A stretch of 8,486 bases of DNA from Planctomycetales bacterium. Lineage in GTDB: Bacteria; Planctomycetota; Phycisphaerae; SM23-33. The stretch covers positions 1 to 8,486 of the forward strand of contig DAOVFI010000097.1 of NCBI GenBank assembly GCA_030673005.1. The letters run 5' to 3'. The notes beneath the pieces were generated by a model. That model did not search any database, was not told the DNA's origin, and worked only from the letters and a program-made list of their open reading frames with translations. The translations under genes were made by a program, and so were the position numbers. Shown piece after piece: positions 1-7,026 of this stretch (its first letter is position 1; each line of letters opens with the position of its first letter).

Positions 1-477
1 CATCATCGCCTGTTCCATACCGCGCATCTGGCAGTAGATAAGGAACGGTTCATAGCAGCCGCAGCGGACAGCCCGCCTGCCCGGGATGTCGGCGACCTGC
101 CCGGCGAATTCTTCCCAGTCGTGGTCGTCGGCGCTTGGCCAATTGAATGCGTGGACCTGCCCGACCGTCGTTATGTCGGCCAGCGGGTGGTTGACCACTT
201 CGGAGTACTCGCCCTGGCCGTAACTGACGGCCCTTCGCCGCAGGCCCCACATATCGGCTTCCGGATCGTCGGGATGATGGGTTACCGTCCGCTTTGCGTC
301 GATTGTGTGAACGCCGTCGATGTGCAGTTTATCGTAAAGGGCCTCGGTGTCGTTGCATTTCAGGTCTTTCAGAAGGCGATGGGTTACTTCATCGGTGGCC
401 CAGTAGTCTGTGGGTATCCGGTCCGGCTTCTGGCGGTTCAGCAGAGCAAGCCAGCGTTCTCGCGGGGTCATGGGCAT
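1..477 (-). CDS. Uroporphyrinogen decarboxylase (URO-D) family protein, N-terminal part
   Basis: The gene runs off the left edge; 159 codons are visible and the frame is open to base 1. The start ATG (475-477) follows an AGGAGA Shine-Dalgarno (486-491) at 8 nt. A second ATG two codons in (469-471) is less well spaced. The protein opens with MTPRERWLALL, followed by KPDRIPTDYW (residues 3-25), the usual N-terminus of URO-D-like proteins. Further on are DMWGLRRR, a YGQGEYSE segment, HPLAD and a NWPSADDHDW stretch, typical of the non-haem URO-D paralogues. Family knowledge: these paralogues include corrinoid-dependent methyltransferase partners (MtaA/CmuA-like) as well as HemE, and many have no known substrate. 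The N-terminus looks more like the uncharacterised paralogues than HemE. The catalytic half is outside the window, so no substrate can be assigned. It is divergent from the dacB-like gene. Confidence 0.85.
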   Translation of the reverse strand, partial: MPMTPRERWLALLNRQKPDRIPTDYWATDEVTHRLLKDLKCNDTEALYDKLHIDGVHTIDAKRTVTHHPDDPEADMWGLRRRAVSYGQGEYSEVVNHPLADITTVGQVHAFNWPSADDHDWEEFAGQVADIPGRRAVRCGCYEPFLIYCQMRGMEQAMM

Positions 478-514
478 CTTAATTTTCTCCTGCTTATGAG
501 AATTTGTGATAACC

Positions 515-617
515 GTTCAATTCGAGATTCAAGATGTTGATGATACCTTACACTACAAGAGAATGTCGAACCTGCCTGCCGGCAGGCAGGTTCTGCGTTC
601 ATCATTCGACATTCAAT
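515..617. repeat. Intergenic element with inverted heptanucleotide-like repeats
   Basis: The 310-bp divergent spacer 478-789 has no convincing gene. It holds 7-nt units of the ATTCGAx/ATTCAAx type: two in direct order at 520-533 and three at 597-617 (GTTCATC, ATTCGAC, ATTCAAT). The reverse orientation appears as GAATGTCGAA at 561-570, an exact inverted copy of TTCGACATTC at 605-614. The inverted copies bracket the GC-rich palindrome at 568-593, so the element can form a two-tier hairpin. The remainder (618-789) shows nothing I can name. Confidence 0.6.
568..593. repeat. 26-bp perfect GC-rich palindrome
   Basis: Thirteen bases on each side of the 580/581 centre are exact complements, built on the core CCTGCCTGCC/GGCAGGCAGG. 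Seventeen bases of it (570-586) recur exactly at 7075-7091 inside the compound palindrome in the other large intergenic region. Two copies in non-coding DNA suggest a dispersed repeat core. It could be a REP-like sequence, a protein-binding palindrome or a mobile-element target; the sequence does not decide. Confidence 0.75.
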
Positions 618-789
618 TTGCTACTTGTATGTATTAACGCGCGTTGTCGTGCTAATAACAATGCTGCATCTGCTCAAATTATTGTAAAGTATTACCCAAT
701 GGCTTTTCCACAGCGATCTGAAATTCCGGGCGAGCCGAAGATACCGGGCGAATCAGCGGGACTACAGATTGTGATGAGTTGAATCCGCT

Positions 790-2286
790 ATGACGAGTTG
801 GAGAAAACGCATACCGACGTGGCGCATACTGGCGGCTTTGCTGGGCTGTGGTTTTATGTTTGCAGCCGGGGTAAAGGCCGACGCCACGCCGGGAAAATCC
901 GTCAGGACCCTTGTCGCCCGTTACCGCACCGCCAGCGGCGCTGACGTCGGCGCGCACGTGATCGACCTTGCCGACGGGGCCGTATTGTGTGACATCAATG
1001 CCGACCGGCCGATGATTCCCGCCAGCAATCAGAAGATACTAACCTCGGCAGTGGCGATCAAACGTCTGGGGCCGGAATTCGGATTCGGCACGAAACTGGC
1101 TATGTCCTCCGATGACCTTGTCGTTACAGGCGACGGCGACCCGACCACCGGCGACGCCCGACTGGCAGCGGCTCGGAATGAAACCGTCTATGCCACTTTC
1201 GACCGCTGGGCCGATGCGCTGAAGGAAAAGGGCGTCCGTCAGATTTCCGACCTGATTATACGCGCCGGTATCTTTCGGGGTCCCTGCGTTCATCCCGACT
1301 GGCCGGTGAATCAGCGCCAAAGATGGTACGCCGCCCCCGTCGCGGGAGTGAATTTTAATGACAACTGTCTCGACATCGGTTTTGCGGTGCGCGGCAGGCG
1401 GGTCTGGCCGCTCCTGACGCCGAGAAGCCGGTTCATCCACATCGACAACAGGGTCAAGGCCGGTAAGCGGCACGTGTGGTTTTGCCGGTTCGACAGGACG
1501 GGCAGGCGGGTCAATCTGTCCGGCACGGTTACGCGCAGCACGCCCGATCTGCTTCCGGTGGCGGTGCCGAATCCGCCGATATTCTTCGGGTGTGTGCTGG
1601 CTGAAAGGCTCGCTCGGGCCGGTATCGCCATCAAGGGCAATATCGTTGTAACCAATGATTGGCGGCCCGGAAAGGTAAAGCCGCTGCGCCCGATTGCAAC
1701 GGCCCGGACGCCCTTGTCGGATGTGCTGCTGCGGACCAACAAGCAGAGTCTCAACATGATGGCCGAGTGCCTGCTGCTTCGCTCCGCCGTCGGCGGGGAT
1801 GAACCGGCCACGTGGAAAAAGGCCGCCGAGACGGCGAGAAAAACTCTCATCGCCGACTACGGACTGAAGGCCGGTCAGTTCACCGTCGCTGACGGTTCAG
1901 GCTTCAGCCGGCGCAACCGCGCCGCCCCGATGGTCCTGACCACCTTGCTGCGCAAGTTATCGAGCGAGGCGATATTCGTCCGTTCACTGTCCGTCGCAGG
2001 CGCTGACGGCTCGCTGCGGCGAAGGTTCGCTGCAAGCCCCTGCCGACGACGCATCCTGGGAAAGACCGGCTCGCTGAACGGCGTCAGCGCCCTGAGCGGC
2101 TACGTCCTCGACAATGCCGGGAAGCCGAAACTCGCCTTCAGCATCATCATTAACGGACGAACCAGCGGAAAAGGATACAACGCAAGAACGCTCCAACAGA
2201 ACATCTGTGAGTTGCTCGTTCGTGCAGTTGACGCACCGGACGCGAAAAGACCTGCGTCGCAGAAAGCGAGCAGGCCCTACAACTGA
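790..2286 (+). CDS. dacB: D-alanyl-D-alanine carboxypeptidase/endopeptidase, PBP4 (DacB) type, peptidase family S13
   Basis: This 498-residue periplasmic serine peptidase would trim or cleave peptidoglycan cross-links. All three penicillin-binding motifs are present: SxxK as S79-N-Q-K82, SxN as S320-L-N322, and K425-T-G427. The gap of about 240 residues between SxxK and SxN is the large insertion typical of class-C low-molecular-mass PBPs; a DGSG turn (368-371) is also family-like. The N-terminus is basic, then hydrophobic (residues 12-30), with an AxA-like cleavage site near A30. LLGC at 17-20 could instead be a weak lipobox. An in-frame TGA lies shortly upstream, so ATG at 790 is the first possible ATG, but its Shine-Dalgarno is weak. 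The C-terminal tail (481-498) is basic and looks unstructured. The gene appears monocistronic, with a weak terminator 40 nt after the stop. Function is confident from motifs; the physiological role is inferred. Confidence 0.93.
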   Translation: MTSWRKRIPTWRILAALLGCGFMFAAGVKADATPGKSVRTLVARYRTASGADVGAHVIDLADGAVLCDINADRPMIPASNQKILTSAVAIKRLGPEFGFGTKLAMSSDDLVVTGDGDPTTGDARLAAARNETVYATFDRWADALKEKGVRQISDLIIRAGIFRGPCVHPDWPVNQRQRWYAAPVAGVNFNDNCLDIGFAVRGRRVWPLLTPRSRFIHIDNRVKAGKRHVWFCRFDRTGRRVNLSGTVTRSTPDLLPVAVPNPPIFFGCVLAERLARAGIAIKGNIVVTNDWRPGKVKPLRPIATARTPLSDVLLRTNKQSLNMMAECLLLRSAVGGDEPATWKKAAETARKTLIADYGLKAGQFTVADGSGFSRRNRAAPMVLTTLLRKLSSEAIFVRSLSVAGADGSLRRRFAASPCRRRILGKTGSLNGVSALSGYVLDNAGKPKLAFSIIINGRTSGKGYNARTLQQNICELLVRAVDAPDAKRPASQKASRPYN

Positions 2287-2325
2287 CCGCGCCATGACTT
2301 GTGTATTCCAACTCGGCCTATTCGT

Positions 2326-2355
2326 CATCGGTCATCCGGCTGGATTCGATGTTTT
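2326..2355 (+). terminator. Weak candidate intrinsic terminator after dacB
   Basis: Stem CATCG/CGATG (2326-2330 with 2347-2351) is followed, after an asymmetric internal loop, by ATCC/GGAT (2334-2337 with 2342-2345) and a GGCT loop. TTTT follows directly at 2352-2355. The position, 40 nt past the dacB stop and before the toxin-antitoxin promoter, fits a terminator. The interrupted stem and short T-run make it weak. Confidence 0.3.
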
Positions 2356-2396
2356 CAGTACAGGTCAGGGGCATGTAAAATTTGCTCAGTCAGGAC

Positions 2397-2425
2397 TTGC
2401 AACATACTTGTTTATTGCGTACACT
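2397..2425 (+). promoter_or_regulatory. Candidate sigma70-type promoter of the toxin-antitoxin operon
   Basis: TTGCAA (2397-2402) and TACACT (2420-2425) are spaced by 17 bp, each matching 4 of 6 consensus bases. They would give a transcript start near 2432 and a leader of about 30 nt. TTGTT (2408-2412) and AACAA (2435-2439) form a loose inverted repeat around the -10 box. Such a site could be an operator for autoregulation, which is usual for antitoxins of this type. Promoter rules for the likely phylum are poorly known. Confidence 0.35.
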
Positions 2426-2462
2426 TATTATGTCAACAATGACTTCTTTGGGAGAGTGGACC

Positions 2463-2702
2463 ATGCACAAGATCAGCGCCCGCCAGGCGCGGGAGAAATT
2501 CAGCGAATTGTTGAACGATGCTTCTCGCGGCGAAAGTGTGACGATTTCCCGCCACGGCCGGGAGATAGCGAGAATCGTTCCGGTCGAATCGAACCGTCGA
2601 AAAAAACTGCCGAACCTGACGAAATTCCGTTCCGGCATCACAGTCAAGGGTCGCCCCATGAGCGAAGATGTCGCCGCCATGCGTAAAGAGGAGCGATTCT
2701 GA
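2463..2702 (+). CDS. Phd/YefM-family antitoxin
   Basis: The 79-residue antitoxin would bind and neutralise the VapC-like toxin next to it and autoregulate the operon. The N-terminal half (HKISARQAREKFSELLNDAS, then ISRHGREIARIVP) is the classic Phd/YefM DNA-binding and dimerisation domain. The charged C-terminal tail (about 48-79, ending MRKEERF) resembles toxin-binding tails of Phd-type partners of PIN toxins. The frame is open upstream to an ATG at 2382, but ATG 2463 is chosen: GGGAG (2450-2454) sits 8 nt before it and homology begins there. The stop TGA (2700-2702) shares its A with the toxin ATG. The mix of a Phd-type antitoxin with a VapC toxin is common. Confidence 0.92.
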   Translation: MHKISARQAREKFSELLNDASRGESVTISRHGREIARIVPVESNRRKKLPNLTKFRSGITVKGRPMSEDVAAMRKEERF

Positions 2703-3121
2703 TGGTCTATCTCGATACAAGCGTACTCGTGGCCTATTACGTACCGGAGGCAGGGAGTTCCAGGGTGCAAAAGGCGATATCAAGGCAGTCGCGGGTGGCT
2801 ATTTCTCCCTTGGTGGAGGTGGAGATTTTCTCTGCCCTGAACCGCAAGGTTCGCGCCGGCGACCTGGACATTTCCGACGCACGAAAAGTCGCGAGCCTGT
2901 TCGAATTGCACCTGGAAGATCGGCTGTTCGACATTGTGCCGGTTGCCGCGAGGGAGTATCACATCGCCCGCGAATGGCTCGGTCGGTTCTCCACGCTTCT
3001 GCGAACCCTGGACGCGTTGCATCTGGCGACGGCGTTCTGCAACGACCTGACTATACTGACAGCCGACAAACAACTCGCCGCCGGTGCGAAGGAACTCGGA
3101 GTATCCGTAAAGGCGATATGA
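2702..3121 (+). CDS. vapC: VapC-type PIN-domain ribonuclease toxin
   Basis: The 139-residue protein is a full-length PIN domain, a Mg2+-dependent ribonuclease that in characterised VapC proteins cuts tRNA or rRNA. The expected acidic residues are all present: D5 in the opening YLDTSVLV, E41 in VEIFSALNR, D104 in LRTLDALHLA and D122 in ILTADKQLA. The length and intact acidic set indicate an active toxin. The ATG overlaps the antitoxin stop by one base, giving translational coupling, and has its own GAGGAG (2688-2693) 8 nt upstream inside the antitoxin gene. The gene converges on the CNNM operon with only 27 nt between stop codons and no clear terminator. The RNA target cannot be told from sequence. 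Confidence 0.94.
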   Translation: MVYLDTSVLVAYYVPEAGSSRVQKAISRQSRVAISPLVEVEIFSALNRKVRAGDLDISDARKVASLFELHLEDRLFDIVPVAAREYHIAREWLGRFSTLLRTLDALHLATAFCNDLTILTADKQLAAGAKELGVSVKAI

Positions 3122-3148
3122 GACTTTCTTTATTCTTCACACGTTAAG

Positions 3149-4159
3149 TTACCACTGTTCCAGTTCGCCGACGATCTCTTCGACCAGGTCCTTGATTGTA
3201 ACCACGCCAACGCATCGGTCGGTCGGAGATACGACCAGACCCATCACCTCGCCTCGACGCTGCAACCGAACGAGGGCTTCAATGACGCCAAGGTTTTCGG
3301 GCAGTTCCAGCGCCGGTTTGATATGGACCGACGGCGCCGAGCCGCTTTCGTCCAGCAGTACGTCGTATGCGTTCAGTACGCCGATAATGTTATCCCTCTG
3401 ACCCGAATAGACACCGAAGCGCGGATGACCGTGCTGATGCAGCAACTCGCGGATTTGCCCGGTCTTGACCGATTCGTCAACAAGCACGGCCTCATTCAGT
3501 GGGACCGTCACGTCGCGTGTGCGGACGTTTGAGATGTTGACGACCCGTTCGGCGATGAGAGACTGTGTCTGCGTCAGGGCGCCGCCGGCCTGACCTTCGG
3601 CGAGGATGCCGCTGACGAATTGAGCGCGGACAAGCGGACCGTCATGCCGACCCAGCCGCCGACCGGTGAGTTTCATCACCAGCCACATCAAGACGCGAAT
3701 CAGACCCACAAGACCCAAAGCCGTAAATACGCGACGCGAAAAATCCAGGAAGCCGGAAAAGACATAGACCAGCGTTTCGCCGTGATGGTGAAAAAGGTTC
3801 TTGGGCAGCAGTTCGCAGAAAATAAAGATTACCGGCGTCAGGATCGCAACGGAATACCAATCGGCGTGGACCCATCCGGCGCCGGTCAATATCATTACCA
3901 TGCCGGCCGAAGCGAGGTAATTTGCGAGATTGTTTCCAATCAGCAGGACAATGAGCGCCCGGCCCGGTCGGCTGTGCATTGCCAGAAGCCGGCGGGCGCG
4001 ATGCGCTCCGGGCCGATCCGATTCGGCGCGCAGGTCCAGACGGATCTTGTTGACCGCGTAACTGCCGGTCTCCAACCCGCTGTAGAGGAACGACAGGACC
4101 ATTCCTCCGGTCAGCGCCGCCCAACCGGCAAACAGGATCACGTAAACACCGGCAATCAC
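3149..4159 (-). CDS. CNNM-family membrane protein (DUF21 + CBS pair), short form without CorC_HlyC domain
   Basis: The 336-residue protein is a likely inner-membrane divalent-cation (Mg2+-type) transporter or its partner. The DUF21 transmembrane domain spans about residues 3-165, with four hydrophobic segments and the family motifs SGLETGSYAV (27-36), GNNLAN (75-80) and ELLPKN (116-121). Two CBS repeats follow (about 218-270 and 281-333). The protein ends at the second CBS, so the C-terminal CorC_HlyC domain of its neighbour is absent, and the DEYGG motif of CBS2 is replaced by SPTDRCVG. The frame is open upstream to 4384, but GTG 4159 is chosen: it overlaps the preceding stop as GTGA, has a strong Shine-Dalgarno 6 nt upstream, and family homology begins there. 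It is the last gene of the operon, coupled to the paralogue before it. Confidence 0.9.
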   Translation of the reverse strand: MIAGVYVILFAGWAALTGGMVLSFLYSGLETGSYAVNKIRLDLRAESDRPGAHRARRLLAMHSRPGRALIVLLIGNNLANYLASAGMVMILTGAGWVHADWYSVAILTPVIFIFCELLPKNLFHHHGETLVYVFSGFLDFSRRVFTALGLVGLIRVLMWLVMKLTGRRLGRHDGPLVRAQFVSGILAEGQAGGALTQTQSLIAERVVNISNVRTRDVTVPLNEAVLVDESVKTGQIRELLHQHGHPRFGVYSGQRDNIIGVLNAYDVLLDESGSAPSVHIKPALELPENLGVIEALVRLQRRGEVMGLVVSPTDRCVGVVTIKDLVEEIVGELEQW

Positions 4160-5439
4160 GACGGACCCTCCTTCAACCGGACCCGCAGCAGTCCGATCCG
4201 CCTGTGCCGCATCTGCTCGACCGTAAAGGTTACGTTGTGATACCGTGCCTGCTCTCCGACGCTCGGAATCCGCCCCAGCAGGGACACCACGAAGCCGCCG
4301 ACGGTCTTGAAGCGTGCGCCGGTCAGGTCGGCGGGGAAGGCTTCGGCCCATTCGTGAATCGGCAGGTTCCCGTCCACTATCCACTCGTCGGGACCGACCC
4401 GCCGGACGGCAGGTCCGCGCCGCTCGCCTCGATCCTCATTAATGTCGCCGACGATCTCGGCCAGAATGTCCTGAAGCGTTATCAGTCCGGCCGTCCCACC
4501 GTACTCATCCACAACGACGCCCAACTGGCTCCCGGTCGCACGGAACTGCACCAGTACCCGCTCCAGGCGGGCCGACGCCGGTACGAATTGCACCGGCAGG
4601 AGCATTTCCGACAGCGACTTGTCCGGATCAACCAACAGGCTCCGGACCGGCACTACGCCGACGATGTGGTCCAGGTCGCCTTCATAGACCGGAATATGGG
4701 TTTTGCGTTTTTTGCGAACCAGTTCGAGCAGTTCCTCCGGCGGTGAGTTCACGCCGCAGGCGACCATATCCACGCGAGGGACCATTATGTCGCCTGCCCG
4801 CAGGTCGGTCAGTTCCAGCACTTCCTGGAGCAGTTCGCTTTCGTCTGCGCCTATCAGGCCGCGCTTTTGTGACAGGTCGAGCAGCGCGCTCATTTCGTCG
4901 GCAGCCAGGTCTCCCCGCCGGCTTCGAGCGGGCGCAAGAAGACGTGTCAGCGGGTTAATCAGCGCCGCCATGAGAATCCGTTGAGTCGGCTCAACGCCCC
5001 TGCCCAGGACCGCCAGGATCAGCGCAGCCGGCGGCGCCAAACTACTCGCCCAGATATGCGCCAGCGTCTTGGGAATAACCTCGGTGCCGATTACGATAGT
5101 CAGAAAAGTCCCCACCGCCAGCACGGATGCCCAGATTTGCCCGTGACGCAACTGCGCTCGGGCGTTCATTATCAGGGTCGTGGATACGACGAAGTACAGT
5201 ATGTTAACGATGTTCGTACCGAGAAGGACGGTCGTAAGGACGTTGCCGGGCCGGCGCATGAGGGACGGCGCCAGCCTCACAAGGCGGCGCGAGTTATGTT
5301 CCATGCGAAACAGTTCGCCCCGCGAAAGGCTGAACAGGGCGGTCTCGGCCCCGCTGAAAAAAGCCGACCCGACCAGCAGTGCGCCCAGCGCCACAAACTG
5401 CCAAGCCTGCTCTACAAGAAATTCCCCAAACGTCAGCAT
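4156..5439 (-). CDS. CNNM/CorC-family transporter (DUF21 + CBS pair + CorC_HlyC), full length
   Basis: The 427-residue protein has the whole three-part architecture of bacterial CNNM/CorC proteins, implicated in Mg2+ (and Co2+) export. Hydrophobic segments and DUF21 motifs are at the N-terminus: FFSGAETALFSLSR (27-40), GTNIVN (74-79) and GTEVIPKTLA (118-127). The CBS pair starts at DIMVPRVDM (217-225) and includes the hallmark VVVDEYGGTAGLITLQDIL (308-326). A CorC_HlyC domain closes the protein (about 345-427, with DGNLPI and TVGGF). Older annotations call this family hemolysin; transport is the better supported role. The start ATG has only a weak AGAAG upstream. The stop overlaps the start of the shorter paralogue by 4 nt, and the preceding lipoprotein gene ends 33 nt upstream, so all are likely co-transcribed. 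Confidence 0.94.
   Translation of the reverse strand: MLTFGEFLVEQAWQFVALGALLVGSAFFSGAETALFSLSRGELFRMEHNSRRLVRLAPSLMRRPGNVLTTVLLGTNIVNILYFVVSTTLIMNARAQLRHGQIWASVLAVGTFLTIVIGTEVIPKTLAHIWASSLAPPAALILAVLGRGVEPTQRILMAALINPLTRLLAPARSRRGDLAADEMSALLDLSQKRGLIGADESELLQEVLELTDLRAGDIMVPRVDMVACGVNSPPEELLELVRKKRKTHIPVYEGDLDHIVGVVPVRSLLVDPDKSLSEMLLPVQFVPASARLERVLVQFRATGSQLGVVVDEYGGTAGLITLQDILAEIVGDINEDRGERRGPAVRRVGPDEWIVDGNLPIHEWAEAFPADLTGARFKTVGGFVVSLLGRIPSVGEQARYHNVTFTVEQMRHRRIGLLRVRLKEGPS
4166..4173 (-). promoter_or_regulatory. Strong Shine-Dalgarno that fixes the GTG start of the short CNNM gene
   Basis: On the minus strand this reads AAGGAGGG, 6 nt before GTG at 4159, and lies within the last codons of the full-length CNNM gene. 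It is the strongest ribosome-binding site in the window. It shows that the short gene starts here and not at the upstream in-frame ATG at 4384. Confidence 0.85.
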
Positions 5440-5472
5440 GTTCTTCTCTGCCCGCCCGTGCCACGAAACCGG

Positions 5473-6456
5473 TCAGTTTGAGTTAACAAGGGCTTCGAGG
5501 AGATTGGTTTTTCCCTCGCCTTCGTGCACCCAAACGGGTTCGGCGTTTTCCACGCCGATGATTTTTATTCCCAGAGGCAGGATACGGCGCAGGAGCACGA
5601 AATTCTCTCCTTTTCCCGTCGGGCATACACCAAGCCCTATGTCCAGCCCCACGGCCCGGGAGAAGAACTCCTTCCATTCCCCGTCGCGCAGTATCAGGCC
5701 GATAACGACCGGCCCGTTGCGGTCCGCATGGAAGAACAAGGACGGATTTCCTCCCAAACACGCCGGTTTCCATTGGCCCGGAGCATCCGCGACCTTCTCC
5801 CATTGCTGCGGGCCTTCGGCCAACGGGAGTCCGCGATGGTAATAGACCGGCGCCGCCAGCGGAACCTGACAGAACACGTGGATTACCCCGTCGTGCTCAA
5901 ACGCATGGAGGTACTCACCCGTACACTCGTCGCTTTCGTTGGGCAGGCGCATACGGAGCTTCTGATGGGGCTTCCACTTGCCGTCCTTCAACTGCATCAG
6001 CCGATAGCCCGGCGGCTCCGAGGCGATCAGGGCGGGCTTGCCGTGGTAGAGGAAAGGTCGAGAGACGTTCCGCAGAGGCTCCGGGAGTTTCTCGGTGGCG
6101 AGTTTGCCGTCTTGGTACGTCGCCACGGAATTGGCCGACAGTATCCACAATCGATCCTTTCCGGCAAGCAGCCAGGGTTCCACGTCGTCGAGAGGCGCGA
6201 CCCGTTCGATCTTCTGATTCGCACCTGCCTGGAGACGAACGAGCCGGCTGGCGGCGGAGCCTTTGCCGTCCTCGTCCATTTTGCCCTGAGTTTCGACGAA
6301 CCAGACGGCGCCGTCCCGGAAGGCGGCGTTATTCACCTGATAAGCCCCGGCCTTGATCTCGCGCTTGGGAGGGGACTTCTTCTTGCACGAAGGCGCCGAT
6401 AAAGCGGCCAGACACAGGGCAATCAGCAGAATCCAATGGGTTTTCGCGTTCGACAT
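5473..6456 (-). CDS. Probable lipoprotein of unknown function with beta-propeller-like repeats
   Basis: I do not recognise a named family for this 327-residue protein. A hydrophobic N-terminal signal (residues 8-22) leads to C24 in SAPSCKKK. The Pro at -2 makes this an imperfect lipobox, so simple secretion is the alternative. The mature part repeats a beta-rich pattern of an aromatic/aliphatic strand after a DG or HG turn: DGAVWFVE (48-55), KDRLWILS (100-107), HGKPALIAS (138-146), DGVIHVFCQ (189-197), PVVIGLILRDGEW (249-261) and ENFVLLRRI (284-292). The spacing of about 40-60 residues suggests a six-bladed propeller; this is inference. The gene lies 13 nt after the smaller lipoprotein gene, with a GAGG before ATG, and 33 nt before the CNNM gene. 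It may be an envelope partner of the transporter. Confidence 0.72.
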   Translation of the reverse strand: MSNAKTHWILLIALCLAALSAPSCKKKSPPKREIKAGAYQVNNAAFRDGAVWFVETQGKMDEDGKGSAASRLVRLQAGANQKIERVAPLDDVEPWLLAGKDRLWILSANSVATYQDGKLATEKLPEPLRNVSRPFLYHGKPALIASEPPGYRLMQLKDGKWKPHQKLRMRLPNESDECTGEYLHAFEHDGVIHVFCQVPLAAPVYYHRGLPLAEGPQQWEKVADAPGQWKPACLGGNPSLFFHADRNGPVVIGLILRDGEWKEFFSRAVGLDIGLGVCPTGKGENFVLLRRILPLGIKIIGVENAEPVWVHEGEGKTNLLEALVNSN

Positions 6457-6469
6457 TGCAGAACCTCAT

Positions 6470-6967
6470 TTACTCGGTTTGGAGATCGTCGATAGTTACG
6501 ACGATTTTACCCCCCGTCCAGTCTTCCGGACTGTCCAGTTCGATGATGGCCCGCTTGCTCGATTTGGGCCGAATGGGAGAACTGTTGTCGCCGACGCCGA
6601 GATTGTGGGCAAGCAGCTCTCCTTCGTCGGCGGCCTTCCGCCCGTCGCGGTTATAGAAGTCCACCCAGACATGGAGTTTCGTGACGGTCTTCGGGCCGTT
6701 ATTGGCGACGTCCAGCTCGATCAGCAGTTCGTCGTCGTCCTCGGGGTTGGGACGAACGGTCGCGTTGGCGAACGTGATGTTCTCGGCATAAGGCGACTTC
6801 AGAGCCTTTCCGTTTTCGTCACAGAGAAGGGCGGGGGCGATTTTCCGCTCGATCTTGGTAACCGTCGGTCCGCCCTTGCCGCGTGCGCCACTCTTGCTAC
6901 AGGAGCAAAGCACTGCGGCGCCAAGGAACAAGGCGACGAACGACAGGTATGTTCCGATTCTTCGCAT
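6470..6967 (-). CDS. Small lipoprotein with an FxLYD-like domain
   Basis: The 165-residue protein is first in the four-gene operon. Its signal (residues 3-20) ends in LCSC (20-23), giving a plausible lipobox with C23 as the lipidated residue. The mature part (about 60-165) has an Ig-like beta pattern: ENITFANATVRP, ELLIELDVANNGPKTVTKL, WVDFYNRDGRK and a closing GGKIVVTIDDLQ. This resembles the FxLYD family, extracytoplasmic domains with a FYDxxG-type turn, seen here as FYNRDG (104-109). The match is by eye. GGGAAG precedes the ATG at about 6 nt. No promoter is convincing in the 59 bp between the start and the palindromic element. The role is unknown; the operon suggests an envelope function linked to cation transport. 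Confidence 0.75.
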   Translation of the reverse strand: MRRIGTYLSFVALFLGAAVLCSCSKSGARGKGGPTVTKIERKIAPALLCDENGKALKSPYAENITFANATVRPNPEDDDELLIELDVANNGPKTVTKLHVWVDFYNRDGRKAADEGELLAHNLGVGDNSSPIRPKSSKRAIIELDSPEDWTGGKIVVTIDDLQTE

Positions 6968-7026
6968 AAGTTACTTCCCAGGGTTTTATCCGATGTAACT
7001 ATTCACCCAATTGCAATGAATAATGA

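Noticed and set aside
493..520. Minus-strand TTGAAC/CATAAG promoter-like pair with 16-bp spacing before the URO-D-family gene
   Set aside because: Its transcript would start at about the Shine-Dalgarno itself, leaving too short a leader to be useful.
534..782. Plus-strand 82-codon open frame in the divergent intergenic region
   Set aside because: It runs through the palindrome and heptamer repeats, has no Shine-Dalgarno and no recognisable protein character.
2382..2702. Antitoxin with an extended N-terminus from ATG 2382
   Set aside because: The extension would cross the candidate promoter, has no Phd/YefM similarity and lacks a ribosome-binding site, whereas 2463 has a good one.
3149..4384. 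Longer 411-codon version of the short CNNM gene starting at 4384
   Set aside because: The extra N-terminal 75 residues are an Arg-rich shadow of the preceding gene. Family homology and a strong Shine-Dalgarno support GTG at 4159.
5524..6402. Plus-strand 292-codon open frame opposite the larger lipoprotein gene
   Set aside because: It is antisense to a gene with a signal peptide and operon context. Its translation has no domain-like pattern, and long antisense frames are common in GC-rich DNA.
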